DNA of 64,000 nt. It comes from Geomobilimonas luticola (GTDB taxonomy: Bacteria > Desulfobacterota > Desulfuromonadia > Geobacterales > Geobacteraceae). Made by a program: the position numbers and the translations under genes. Positions 43,673 through 51,711 of this stretch are shown one piece after another. Below the pieces are notes generated by a model. That model was not told the origin of the DNA, searched no databases, and saw nothing but the letters and a program-made list of their open reading frames with translations. The stretch is from contig NZ_JAHCVK010000005.1 of the NCBI RefSeq assembly GCF_018476905.1, positions 124,001 to 188,000 of the forward strand, written 5' to 3'. Within the stretch, counting starts at the first letter, position 1. Each line of letters opens with the position of its first letter.

Positions 43673-44775
43673 GGCAGAGGTTTCTCTGGAAGCTGCTGGT
43701 TGGCCACTTTGTCCCGATTTTTGCGATTTTTTCGCTGGTGGCCTGGCAAGCCGTAGACCGGCAGGCGGCGAAGTATTACCAGGAGCTGGAAGAGCGGTTC
43801 CACGTCTCGCCGCTCGATGCGCACAACAGGTTTCTTGACGCTATCCACCACCACATGTTCTGGGGCATTTTCGCTGCCCTGGCCTTTACCCTGCTGTTTA
43901 CCTACCTCCTGACCACCTGGGTCCTGCGCCCCCTGCTGCAGATCACCGACATCACCAGGAAGGTTGCCGACGGCAATTATTCCGAACGGGTCAACGTGGT
44001 ATCACGCTATGAGGGGGGGCAACTCGCCGATGCCTTCAACCACATGGCCGATAACCTGGAGACGGTTGAACGGCTGCGCAAGAACATGGTCGCCGACATA
44101 TCCCACGAGCTGCGCACCCCGCTGACCAACCTGCGCGGTTACCTGGAGGGATTGAGCGACTCCGTCGTGCCCCCCACTCCGGAAACCTTCAGGATGCTCG
44201 AGCAGGAGGTCTTGCGTCTCGTTCATTTGGTCGACGATCTCCAGCAACTGGCGAGAGCCGATGCCGCCAAGGCATTTCTCGAGTGCCGTGAGCTCTCCCT
44301 CCACGAACTGCTCGGCCAGATCATGGCCCTGTACCTGCCCAATTTCCAGGAGAAGGAGATTGATGTGCAGTGGCAACTCGACCCAGCGGGGGATCTGGTG
44401 ACGGCAGACCGGGACAAGCTGCTGCAGGCGATTCGCAACCTGGCCGACAATGCCTGGAAATATACGCCGCGCCGGGGAACCGTGACCATTTCGACGCAGC
44501 GTACCGCGGACGGCGTAAAGACTGTCTTCGCCAACAGCGGCGCGGTCATTGCGGCAGATGATATTCCGTATCTGTTCGAACGGTTTTTCCGGGCTGATCG
44601 TTCCCGCTCCCGGGATGCCGGGGGTGCGGGTATCGGGCTGGCAATCGTCAAGGAGCTTGTCGAGGCCCATGGCGGTACGGTAGGCGCGGAAAGCGACGGG
44701 AAATGGACCCGCGTCTGGTTCAACCTCCCTCGTGCCGTTGCGGTACACCTGACGAATGCTGGCAAAAACGTGTAA
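43669..44775 (+). CDS. HAMP-domain sensor histidine kinase
   Basis: The 368-residue kinase has a first helix at 12-28, a very short periplasmic part (about 29-62, including HHH at 60-62), a second helix at about 63-85, and HAMP to about 140. The H-box is ADISHELRTPL with His146; the N-box NLADNAWKYTP and G-boxes RFFRADRSRS and GIGLAIVKEL complete the catalytic domain. With only some 35 residues outside, it probably senses envelope state or a metal rather than a bulky ligand. It is coupled to the response regulator. Confidence 0.94.
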   Translation: MRQRFLWKLLVGHFVPIFAIFSLVAWQAVDRQAAKYYQELEERFHVSPLDAHNRFLDAIHHHMFWGIFAALAFTLLFTYLLTTWVLRPLLQITDITRKVADGNYSERVNVVSRYEGGQLADAFNHMADNLETVERLRKNMVADISHELRTPLTNLRGYLEGLSDSVVPPTPETFRMLEQEVLRLVHLVDDLQQLARADAAKAFLECRELSLHELLGQIMALYLPNFQEKEIDVQWQLDPAGDLVTADRDKLLQAIRNLADNAWKYTPRRGTVTISTQRTADGVKTVFANSGAVIAADDIPYLFERFFRADRSRSRDAGGAGIGLAIVKELVEAHGGTVGAESDGKWTRVWFNLPRAVAVHLTNAGKNV

Positions 44776-44821
44776 CACAACTCTTCCTTTTATCCCTCGA
44801 CTCCCCTTCTGTTCATCTGAT

Positions 44822-44839
44822 TCTTTACCAAATCTTTAC
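44822..44839 (+). promoter_or_regulatory. Direct repeat with 11-bp period, candidate OmpR-family binding site
   Basis: TCTTTAC at 44822-44828 is repeated exactly at 44833-44839. Eleven bases is one helical turn, the half-site spacing used by OmpR/PhoB-type regulators. It lies about 95 bp before the radical SAM gene at 44932 and directly after the response regulator and kinase genes. Confidence 0.45.
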
Positions 44840-44931
44840 ATGACCATCATGCGTTTCGTTGATACAGTTCATCAGGTGCTTTGCGCGCTTCGCCTTTTCA
44901 AAATTGAGTCATGTATGCCGGGGAGGAACAG

Positions 44932-46398
44932 ATGAGCAAGATTCTTTTCGTAACAGCCCCTTACCACTGCTGGGGAGTGCAGGTTGTCGGCAAATGGCCC
45001 CCCCTGCATCTGGCCTATCTCGCCGGAGCCGCGCTTGAGGCGGGACACGAAGCCAGAATATTCGATGCCATGAACAAGGGCCTTGGGTTTGGCGATATCA
45101 GGGGGGAGATTGAGCGATTCCAACCCGACTTCGTCATGACCCTGGATTACCTTCCGGTTACCGGCGCCATAAGCACCGCTACTGTTCCCGATGCCCTCAG
45201 GATTCTGGATGTTGCCAAAGAGGTGAATCCGGCCATTGTCACCCTGCTGGGAGGACCCCATCCCACCTTTATGTTCGGTGAAATTCTCGAAGACGGCAAT
45301 AACCACGTCGATTATATCCTGAAGGGTGAGCCGGAGCAGACCTTGAAGCAGCTGCTCGCCGCAATTCCGGAAGGAAAAGGGAAAGACGTTAAGGGGATTG
45401 CGTATCGGGAAGAGGGGAACGTCGTTTCGAACGCCAACCAGCCCCACATTGTCGAGCTTGACTCCCTGAATCCGGCGTGGCACCTGCTGGATTGGGATGA
45501 CTACCAGTACCGCGTCGCGCCCGGCGGCAGAATGGCATCCATCCTGACATCCCGCGGCTGTGACATGGAGTGCGCATTCTGCAGCCAGAGGATGTTCTGG
45601 CGCGAGGACTGGCGCTGCCGGAAACCGGAAAACGTCATCAATGAGATGGCCCACCTGATCGAGACCTACAATATCAGCTTTTTTACGCTGATTGATGCCT
45701 ACCCCACCAAGATCCGGGAGCGCTGGGAGCTGTTTCTGGACCTGTTGATCGAGCGGAAGTTTGGCGTCCAGCTCCTCATAGAAACCAGGGTGGAAGATAT
45801 CATCAGGGATGCTGACATTCTGCACAAGTATGCGGAGGCCGGGATCATCCACATATACATCGGTGCGGAGAGTGCCGACAAGGATACCCTGAACAGTCTG
45901 AACAAAGGCACCAGTTTCGAGCAGAACAAGCAGGCACTGGATCTGTGCCGCGACGCGGGCATCATCACGGAAGCATCGTTCATGATAGGCTTTCCGAATG
46001 AAACATGGGATTCCATCGACAGCACCATCGAATCCGCCAAGTATCTCAATCCGGATATCGCCGTGTTTCCCGTAGTCACCCCCATGCCGTTTACCCCGAT
46101 TCATGCGGATATGAAGGATCGTATCAGGGTATGGGATTACTCGAAATACAATCTGGTTACTCCCATTGTCGAGCCGTTCGAGATGTCCATGGACGAAATT
46201 ACCCAGGCGCTCGGTACCTGTTACATGAAGTTTTACACCGACAAGGTGCAGGAGATTGTCGCGCTGGAGGATGGGTTCAAGCGACGCTACATGATGAGTG
46301 CGTTCAAGCTGATGATGAAAGATCACGGGAAGCATTTCGATTTCTCCGCTTCCGGCATGCCGATGCATTTTACGACAGACGCCTTTGTGAGTTATTGA
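44932..46398 (+). CDS. B12-binding-domain radical SAM protein, BchE-like (copy 2)
   Basis: The 488-residue enzyme parallels the one at 41114 along its length: ILFVTAPYHCWG, the FDAMNKG site lacking the cobalamin-ligand His, LLGGPHPTF, and the cluster motif CDMECAFC (C210, C214, C217) followed by SQRMFW. EASFMIGFPNET and RVWDYSKYNLVTPI also match. GGGGAGGA six nt upstream fixes the ATG. The pair probably act on successive or related substrates. A terminator follows at 46466. Confidence 0.9.
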   Translation: MSKILFVTAPYHCWGVQVVGKWPPLHLAYLAGAALEAGHEARIFDAMNKGLGFGDIRGEIERFQPDFVMTLDYLPVTGAISTATVPDALRILDVAKEVNPAIVTLLGGPHPTFMFGEILEDGNNHVDYILKGEPEQTLKQLLAAIPEGKGKDVKGIAYREEGNVVSNANQPHIVELDSLNPAWHLLDWDDYQYRVAPGGRMASILTSRGCDMECAFCSQRMFWREDWRCRKPENVINEMAHLIETYNISFFTLIDAYPTKIRERWELFLDLLIERKFGVQLLIETRVEDIIRDADILHKYAEAGIIHIYIGAESADKDTLNSLNKGTSFEQNKQALDLCRDAGIITEASFMIGFPNETWDSIDSTIESAKYLNPDIAVFPVVTPMPFTPIHADMKDRIRVWDYSKYNLVTPIVEPFEMSMDEITQALGTCYMKFYTDKVQEIVALEDGFKRRYMMSAFKLMMKDHGKHFDFSASGMPMHFTTDAFVSY

Positions 46399-46465
46399 GA
46401 TTGTTTTTTTAGTGTGTAGGTGTATCGAATAATCCACACTCTGCGGGTGTGACAGGCAGCTGACA

Positions 46466-46495
46466 AAGTCCTCGCCAATGGCGGGGACTTTTTTT
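46466..46495 (+). terminator. Intrinsic terminator after the second BchE-like gene
   Basis: AAGTCCTCGCC (46466-46476) pairs with GGCGGGGACTT (46480-46490), with one G-U pair and an AAT loop, then a T-run to 46495. It separates the radical SAM gene from the DUF3108 gene. Confidence 0.85.
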
Positions 46496-46536
46496 ACAAT
46501 GCTGACTGGGATATCTAGGAGGAAAGAACGTTCGCC

Positions 46537-47709
46537 ATGAATGAAAGAATCCGCATACCGGCAATCTGTGTCTGCTTGTCCATCATGGTGCACTTCCTTC
46601 TGCTGTCTCCACTGGGGAAGCTTGGCAGTTACAATTTTGCCAGACCGGTCAGCCTGCTTCAGGCTGTTATGGTTGATTTGAAGAGGCAAGGTGATAATGC
46701 TGAGCCTGCCAGGGGAACCGGGGGCAAAATACCTGTGCCTGTTGAGGCAGCAGGCGGTGACGCAGATACGAAAGATTCTGCAAGCCCTGTTTCCGCGGCT
46801 GGTACGTTGGTCGATACGCCGCAGAAAGAGGCCCCTCAGCGCCAGATCAGCCCGGAGCAGGCAGCTGACGGGGCTGCGCTACCTACGGCTAAGACTGACC
46901 CCCCTACCCAGAACAATGCAAATCCCAGCGAGTCAATGCCTGCGGCAGCACGGAAAACAGTGTCGGCACACGCAAAAAACCCGCCGCTGAGAACAGCCGG
47001 CGAGTTCCTGGCAACGGAACGGGAAAAGCTTACCTACCAGATAAGCATGTTCGGCCTTCCGGTGGGTGGTGCCGAACTTGAGGCGAAAAACGAGCGGGGG
47101 GAGGTGCGGATCACGCTCAAGGTCACGACAAACGCTCTCCTCTCCAGTTTGTATCCCGTGGATGATTTCGTCGAAACGCGACATATCGGCGGCAATTTCA
47201 TTGTCACCAAGATACGGCAACAGGAAGGCTCGTTCCGCAGCAATCGGGGATTTACTCTCTTTCTGCGGGACAAGAAAGTATTCTGGCACGACCTCCTCAG
47301 CCACAAAAGCAGTAACGAAACCGTTCCCACAAGCGATGTTCTCGATCTTCTCTCCGGATTTTACTTCCTGCGAGGGAAGCCGCTTAAAGTCGGTACGCCG
47401 GAATTGCTCCAGGTCTATGACAGCGATCGGTACACCGAAATTCCCGTCGAGGTGCTGCGTCGGGAACAGGTGAGCCTGCCAGGTTTCAGGAAAGCCGATA
47501 CCCTCGTGATCAAACCGCAACTCAAGACCGACGGCATATTCAAGCGGACCGGAGATGTGACGATCTGGCTGACAGATGATGACTTCAGGGCGCCGGTGAA
47601 GGTGGAGACCCAAATCCCCCTCGGCACGGTGACGGCAGAACTCCTGTCAGCCGAAACCGAAAAGGCGAAGGCAGCTCCGACCGCTTCCCTGCCCGAAGCG
47701 CGGGAATAG
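46537..47709 (+). CDS. DUF3108-domain envelope protein
   Basis: The 390-residue protein has an N-terminal helix (residues 8-26), a long low-complexity Pro/Ala/Lys linker (about 50-155) and a C-terminal DUF3108 domain beginning LTYQISMFGLPVGGAELEA. Inside the domain are FVETRHI, the FYFLRGKPLKVG strand and WLTDDDFRAPVKVE, typical of the family. It is probably anchored in the inner membrane with the domain in the periplasm; molecular function is unknown. AGGAGG lies about 14 nt upstream, longer than usual. Confidence 0.85.
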   Translation: MNERIRIPAICVCLSIMVHFLLLSPLGKLGSYNFARPVSLLQAVMVDLKRQGDNAEPARGTGGKIPVPVEAAGGDADTKDSASPVSAAGTLVDTPQKEAPQRQISPEQAADGAALPTAKTDPPTQNNANPSESMPAAARKTVSAHAKNPPLRTAGEFLATEREKLTYQISMFGLPVGGAELEAKNERGEVRITLKVTTNALLSSLYPVDDFVETRHIGGNFIVTKIRQQEGSFRSNRGFTLFLRDKKVFWHDLLSHKSSNETVPTSDVLDLLSGFYFLRGKPLKVGTPELLQVYDSDRYTEIPVEVLRREQVSLPGFRKADTLVIKPQLKTDGIFKRTGDVTIWLTDDDFRAPVKVETQIPLGTVTAELLSAETEKAKAAPTASLPEARE

Positions 47710-47782
47710 CTCCACAGCCATCGTTCAATTGTTTTCAGGGGAGTTGATGCGATTGCTCCCTGTCGGCATGGGGCAAGAAGGG

Positions 47783-48490
47783 TTATTTATCCCCAATGTA
47801 CACCGTGGCGATGCCGAAGGTGAGATCAATGTGGCGGAGGTGTCTGAAGCCCGCCGCTGCCATGAGGGTTTTGAATTCCTCGCGGGGGGGGAATTCCATG
47901 ACAGAATCGGGGAGGTACTGATAGGCGCTCTGGCGGGAGAAGAGGCCGCCGATGCGGGGGAGGACCTTGAGAAAGTAGAACTGGTAGATTGCCCGGAACG
48001 GGGGGAAGGTGGGGGTTGAGAATTCCAGGATGACGACCCGGCCTCCGGGCTTGAGCACCCGGTACATCTCGTTGAGGCCAAGCTGCCGGTCCACGACGTT
48101 GCGGATGCCGAAGGCGATGGTGATGCCGTTGAACCGGTTGTCGGCGAAGGGGAGTGCCTCGCAGGGAGAAATCTCGAAGGTGATGCGGCCGGCATGGGGT
48201 GATGCGGCAACTTTTTGCCGGCCGATCTCCACCATTTCGCGGCTCACGTCAGCGCCGACGATGGTTACATCCCGCGGACTCTGCCGTGCTATCTCCAGTG
48301 CCACGTCGCCGGTACCGGTGGCGATGTCGAGGAGCTCTCCGCTGTCCGGGATCGCCAGCTGGCCAACGGCAAAGCGCCGCCAGTGCCGGTCGATGCCGAG
48401 GGAGAGGAGCCGGTTGAGAAAGTCGTAACGGGGGGCGATCTCGTCGAACATCGACCGGATCCTATCCCCCTTTTCGCTTAATTTATACAT
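47783..48490 (-). CDS. ubiE: Demethylmenaquinone / 2-methoxy-benzoquinol methyltransferase UbiE/MenG
   Basis: This 235-residue SAM-dependent methyltransferase makes menaquinone from demethylmenaquinone. Motif I is LLDIATGTGDVALEIA, followed by GADVSREMV, the family signature FDEIAPRYDFLNRLLSLGID near the N terminus and ITIAFGIRNVVDRQLGL; FEISPCEALPFADN is motif II. The length is right for the family. Since Geobacter relatives use menaquinone, the MenG reaction is most likely. It is transcribed away from the diadenylate cyclase. Confidence 0.95.
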   Translation of the reverse strand: MYKLSEKGDRIRSMFDEIAPRYDFLNRLLSLGIDRHWRRFAVGQLAIPDSGELLDIATGTGDVALEIARQSPRDVTIVGADVSREMVEIGRQKVAASPHAGRITFEISPCEALPFADNRFNGITIAFGIRNVVDRQLGLNEMYRVLKPGGRVVILEFSTPTFPPFRAIYQFYFLKVLPRIGGLFSRQSAYQYLPDSVMEFPPREEFKTLMAAAGFRHLRHIDLTFGIATVYIGDK

Positions 48491-48685
48491 TTTTACTACC
48501 TTTATTGTGGTGGAAATGGTATGAAATCGGCTTGTGAACTGCTGTGTTTGCGGGTCCGACAGGTTGTAACATAAAACCAGCCGGCCATGCCAGTAAATTG
48601 TTGCGGGGCTGTGGGGTCCAGCGGTACCCTTGGAACCTGCGAGGGACTACCTGCAACAGGGACGAACCGCCAGAAAAGGAATTCA

Positions 48686-50098
48686 GTGTTTCCCTATATC
48701 CGTGTCCAGGACGTAATCGATATCGTCATCATGAGCTTTCTGCTCTACCAGCTTTATAGCTGGTTCAGGAATACCAAGGCCATGCAGGTGGTGATCGGGC
48801 TTGGCTTTCTTGGCGCCCTCTATGTGGTGACCAAGAATCTGGGGCTCTTCATGACGAGCTGGATCCTCCAGGAACTGGGGACGGTTCTGTTCGTGCTCCT
48901 CATCGTCATCTTCCAGTCCGAGATACGGCAGGCGCTCTACCGATTCAGTCTGCTCCGCAACCTGTTCGACCGCCAGGAAAGCCCTGTCCAGCTCGACTTC
49001 ATGGATATTGCGAACACCGTGTTCTCCCTGGCTTCCCGTCGAACCGGCTCCATCATCGTTTTTCAGCGCCGGGAACCACTGGATGAATACCTGCTGCATG
49101 GTGTGCCAGTGGACGGCCTGGTGACTGCCCAGCTCATCGGGAGCATCTTCCGCGACGGCACTCCCCTCCATGATGGCGCAGTGCTCATTCGTGACGGTCG
49201 TGTGATCCAGGCATCCTGCCATCTCCCCCTTTCGGCGAACGCAGACATCCCCCAGCATTATGGAACTCGCCACCGGGCAGGGCTTGGCATTACCGAACGG
49301 TCCGACGCAGTGGTAGTCATCGTGTCAGAAGAACGAGGTGAGGTTTCTCTCGCACTGGCCGGGGAACTTCATTCTGTTGCCACTCCCGAGCAGTTGAGCG
49401 AGAAACTCCACACGCTCCTTGCTCCTCCGTCCCCGGATGCCGGGAAAATTTCCTGGCGCCATCGGCTGTTTGGCAATCTGATGCCGAAGCTGGCAACGGT
49501 TTTGCTGGTGGTGGCCTGCTGGCTGCTTATCACCACCCGGGAGGGAGGTGTCCTTACGGTCGCGGCACCAATCAAGTATCACAATCTTCCGGACGGGCTT
49601 GTCCTGACGCGGACAACCCCGGAAGAGGTGGAGGTACAGCTCAAATTCATCAGCCGCCTTATTCCATCGCCGAAGAATCTGGATGTGGTCGCTGACTTGG
49701 ACCTTTCCGGCATTCGGGAAGGGAGCAGTCAATTGGCGGTCAAGGAGGATAATTTCCAACTGCCGACCGGGGTAGTGGTAACCGGGGTAAAGCCGTCGAT
49801 GGTACGCCTTATGGCCGAGAGAAAAATTCGCAAAACGGTCCCTATCCGGATAAAAACGGTGGGAACGCTCCCGGGTCAGCTGCGGTTGAAAAGGCTTGCA
49901 AGTGAGCCCAGGACAGTTCAGGCAGAAGGGCCGGCCCATTTATTAAATCAGTTGGAGAGCATTGCTACTGAAGAAGTCGATCTTGCGGTGATCCGCCAGA
50001 GCACGGTGATGGAAAAACGCCTGATGATGCCGTCTCCCCAATTGCGAGTGCTGCAGGACGAGCCAGTAAAGGTGCGTGTGACTATAGTCGGTCGCTAA
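48686..50098 (+). CDS. cdaA: Diadenylate cyclase fused to YbbR repeats (CdaA-CdaR fusion)
   Basis: This 470-residue protein has three N-terminal helices (about 10-75) and a DAC domain (about 100-240) with DGA at 163-165 (LHDGAVLI) and RHR at 195-197, the two motifs needed to make c-di-AMP. After a fourth helix (about 262-283, LATVLLVVACWLLITT) come two YbbR-like beta modules to the C terminus. CdaA and its regulator CdaR/YbbR are usually separate adjacent genes; here they are one chain, and no glmM follows. GTG at 48686 with AAGGA upstream is the start, not the longer frame from 48587. Confidence 0.93.
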   Translation: MFPYIRVQDVIDIVIMSFLLYQLYSWFRNTKAMQVVIGLGFLGALYVVTKNLGLFMTSWILQELGTVLFVLLIVIFQSEIRQALYRFSLLRNLFDRQESPVQLDFMDIANTVFSLASRRTGSIIVFQRREPLDEYLLHGVPVDGLVTAQLIGSIFRDGTPLHDGAVLIRDGRVIQASCHLPLSANADIPQHYGTRHRAGLGITERSDAVVVIVSEERGEVSLALAGELHSVATPEQLSEKLHTLLAPPSPDAGKISWRHRLFGNLMPKLATVLLVVACWLLITTREGGVLTVAAPIKYHNLPDGLVLTRTTPEEVEVQLKFISRLIPSPKNLDVVADLDLSGIREGSSQLAVKEDNFQLPTGVVVTGVKPSMVRLMAERKIRKTVPIRIKTVGTLPGQLRLKRLASEPRTVQAEGPAHLLNQLESIATEEVDLAVIRQSTVMEKRLMMPSPQLRVLQDEPVKVRVTIVGR

Positions 50099-50127
50099 CG
50101 CTTTGATTTGGCAGGTTTCCTGCAAGC

Positions 50128-50156
50128 TTGACAAAAGCGCCGAGTTGTTATATAAA
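50128..50156 (+). promoter_or_regulatory. Strong sigma-70 promoter for the LysM-NlpC gene
   Basis: TTGACA (50128-50133), a 17-nt spacer and TATAAA (50151-50156) are near consensus. Transcription would begin about 40 nt before the ATG at 50202. Confidence 0.8.
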
Positions 50157-50201
50157 GATGCTCGCTTTTGCTATTTTTATAAAACAATGAGAGGAGGGGG
50201 C

Positions 50202-51236
50202 ATGAAGAAGAGCAGTGCAATAGTTTGGGTCTGCCTCGTATTTGTGATGACCTTCCCTTCGCTTGTCTTTGCGGCAAAGACGCATCGTGTCAAGCGGAAT
50301 GAAACCCTTCACGCCATTTCAAAAAAATACCACGTTACCGTGGCCGACCTCAAGACCGCAAACAATCTGGTCCACAATCAGGTAAAAAAAGGCGATACCC
50401 TGGTCATTCCTCTGCGCTCCGCCGGTGTCAACGGCAAGAAAGCTGCTGCTGGAACGTATCGCGTCAAGAAGGGTGACAATTTTTCGCGGATCGCCAAGAA
50501 GACCGGCGTGTCGCTCAGCGAATTGAAGCGGTTGAACCCCAGCACAAAGGGCCGTTTAAAGGTTGGACAGGATATTGCCCTGCGTGATGCCGATGCGGTG
50601 GAGGATGAAAAGCCGCGTATTGCCAAAGCAAGCGGTGTCTACCTTAAGAACAACGACCTGTTCAGCGAGAAGGATTACGAGCAGAGTCTTGCGGATCTGA
50701 CCGAGGCCGACCCGTCCAAGCCGGTGGACCTGACCAAGAACCTGGAGTTGAAAACCGATAACGTAACCCTCCTGAAGTCGAAAGCCTACGGCTTTCTCGG
50801 TACGCGCTACCGTTTCGGAGGCAGCAGTCGGAACGGCATCGACTGCTCCAGTTTTGTCCAGCAGGTGTTCCGCGAGATGGAAGTATCCCTTCCCCGTACT
50901 GCCCGCGAACAGTTTGAGGTGGGCAACGAAGTTTCCCCCGGCGATCTGCAGAAGGGTGATCTGGTCTTTTTCCGCACTTACGCCCGTTTCCCTTCCCATG
51001 TCGGCATCTATCTGGGGGGGAACAAGATGATCCATGCCTCCTCCAGGGACCGGCGCGTGGTGATTTCCACCATGGATACCCCCTATTACCGGGCCCGCTT
51101 TCTCGGTGCCAAGAGGATCGGCAAGATCAACCCCCAGGTATTCAAGTGGGATGACCTGCTTTCGGGCGTCGAGGAAGAGATGGCCGATGACGCCCAGGCA
51201 AATGATGCTCTCGGCATTTCCCTCAACAACAACTGA
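50202..51236 (+). CDS. LysM-NlpC/P60 peptidoglycan endopeptidase
   Basis: The 344-residue exported hydrolase has a signal peptide (cleaved near VFAAK, residue 24), two LysM domains at about 27-70 and 86-128 for peptidoglycan binding, a linker and an NlpC/P60 domain (about 190-315). Catalytic residues are Cys215 (GIDCSSF), His267 (PSHVGIY) and the third residue position at His278 (MIHASS). It would cut stem peptides or cross-links during cell-wall growth. GAGGAGGGGG precedes the ATG. Confidence 0.93.
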   Translation: MKKSSAIVWVCLVFVMTFPSLVFAAKTHRVKRNETLHAISKKYHVTVADLKTANNLVHNQVKKGDTLVIPLRSAGVNGKKAAAGTYRVKKGDNFSRIAKKTGVSLSELKRLNPSTKGRLKVGQDIALRDADAVEDEKPRIAKASGVYLKNNDLFSEKDYEQSLADLTEADPSKPVDLTKNLELKTDNVTLLKSKAYGFLGTRYRFGGSSRNGIDCSSFVQQVFREMEVSLPRTAREQFEVGNEVSPGDLQKGDLVFFRTYARFPSHVGIYLGGNKMIHASSRDRRVVISTMDTPYYRARFLGAKRIGKINPQVFKWDDLLSGVEEEMADDAQANDALGISLNNN

Positions 51237-51259
51237 GGAAAATCGGCAGCAACGCTGAA

Positions 51260-51288
51260 AAATCCGGCCTCTGGCCGGATTTTTTTTT
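51260..51288 (+). terminator. Intrinsic terminator of the LysM-NlpC gene
   Basis: AAATCCGGCC (51260-51269), loop TCT and GGCCGGATTT (51273-51282), merging into a T-run that ends at 51288. The ribosome-binding site of mutT begins right after it. Confidence 0.92.
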
Positions 51289-51297
51289 GAGGTGACC

Positions 51298-51711
51298 ATG
51301 CATCCCCTTCTCGTTACGGCAGCCCTTATCGAACATGGCGGGAACGTACTGTTGACGCGTCGGCGAGCGGATGTCCCCTATCCCAATCTGTGGGAGTTCC
51401 CCGGCGGCAAGCTCGAACCGGGAGAGGACCCCCGCACCTGCATTGTCCGGGAAATTTTCGAAGAGCTGGGGATAACGGTTACAGCAGGGGCCGTCTTCGA
51501 CGTAATTTATCACAGGTACCCGGAACGCACTGTTCTGGTCCTGGTCTACCGCTGCCACTGGACTTCCGGAGAGATCACGGACCTCGAAGTTGCCGAACAC
51601 CGTTGGGTCCGGCCGTCCGACCTTGCGGGCTATCGACTGTTGCCGGCAGACATGCCTCTGGCGGAAAGGATCAGCAGAGAGTTCGGTCATGAGGATACTT
51701 CTCGCCTATAA
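51298..51711 (+). CDS. mutT: MutT-like Nudix hydrolase (probable 8-oxo-dGTP diphosphatase)
   Basis: The 137-residue protein has a complete Nudix box, starting GGKLEPGED and ending REIFEELGI, and the MutT-type start LLVTAALIEHGGNVLLTRR with YPNLWEFPGGK. It would hydrolyse oxidised nucleotides. GAGG at 51289-51292 gives the ATG at 51298; a GTG at 51292 would overlap the site. The last 23 nt overlap the next gene. Confidence 0.88.
   Translation: MHPLLVTAALIEHGGNVLLTRRRADVPYPNLWEFPGGKLEPGEDPRTCIVREIFEELGITVTAGAVFDVIYHRYPERTVLVLVYRCHWTSGEITDLEVAEHRWVRPSDLAGYRLLPADMPLAERISREFGHEDTSRL

Noticed and set aside
44872-46689. Minus-strand 605-codon frame opposite the second BchE-like gene
   Set aside because: Length is a product of G+C codon bias; it spans a terminator and the next gene, and the plus strand has the full radical SAM motif.
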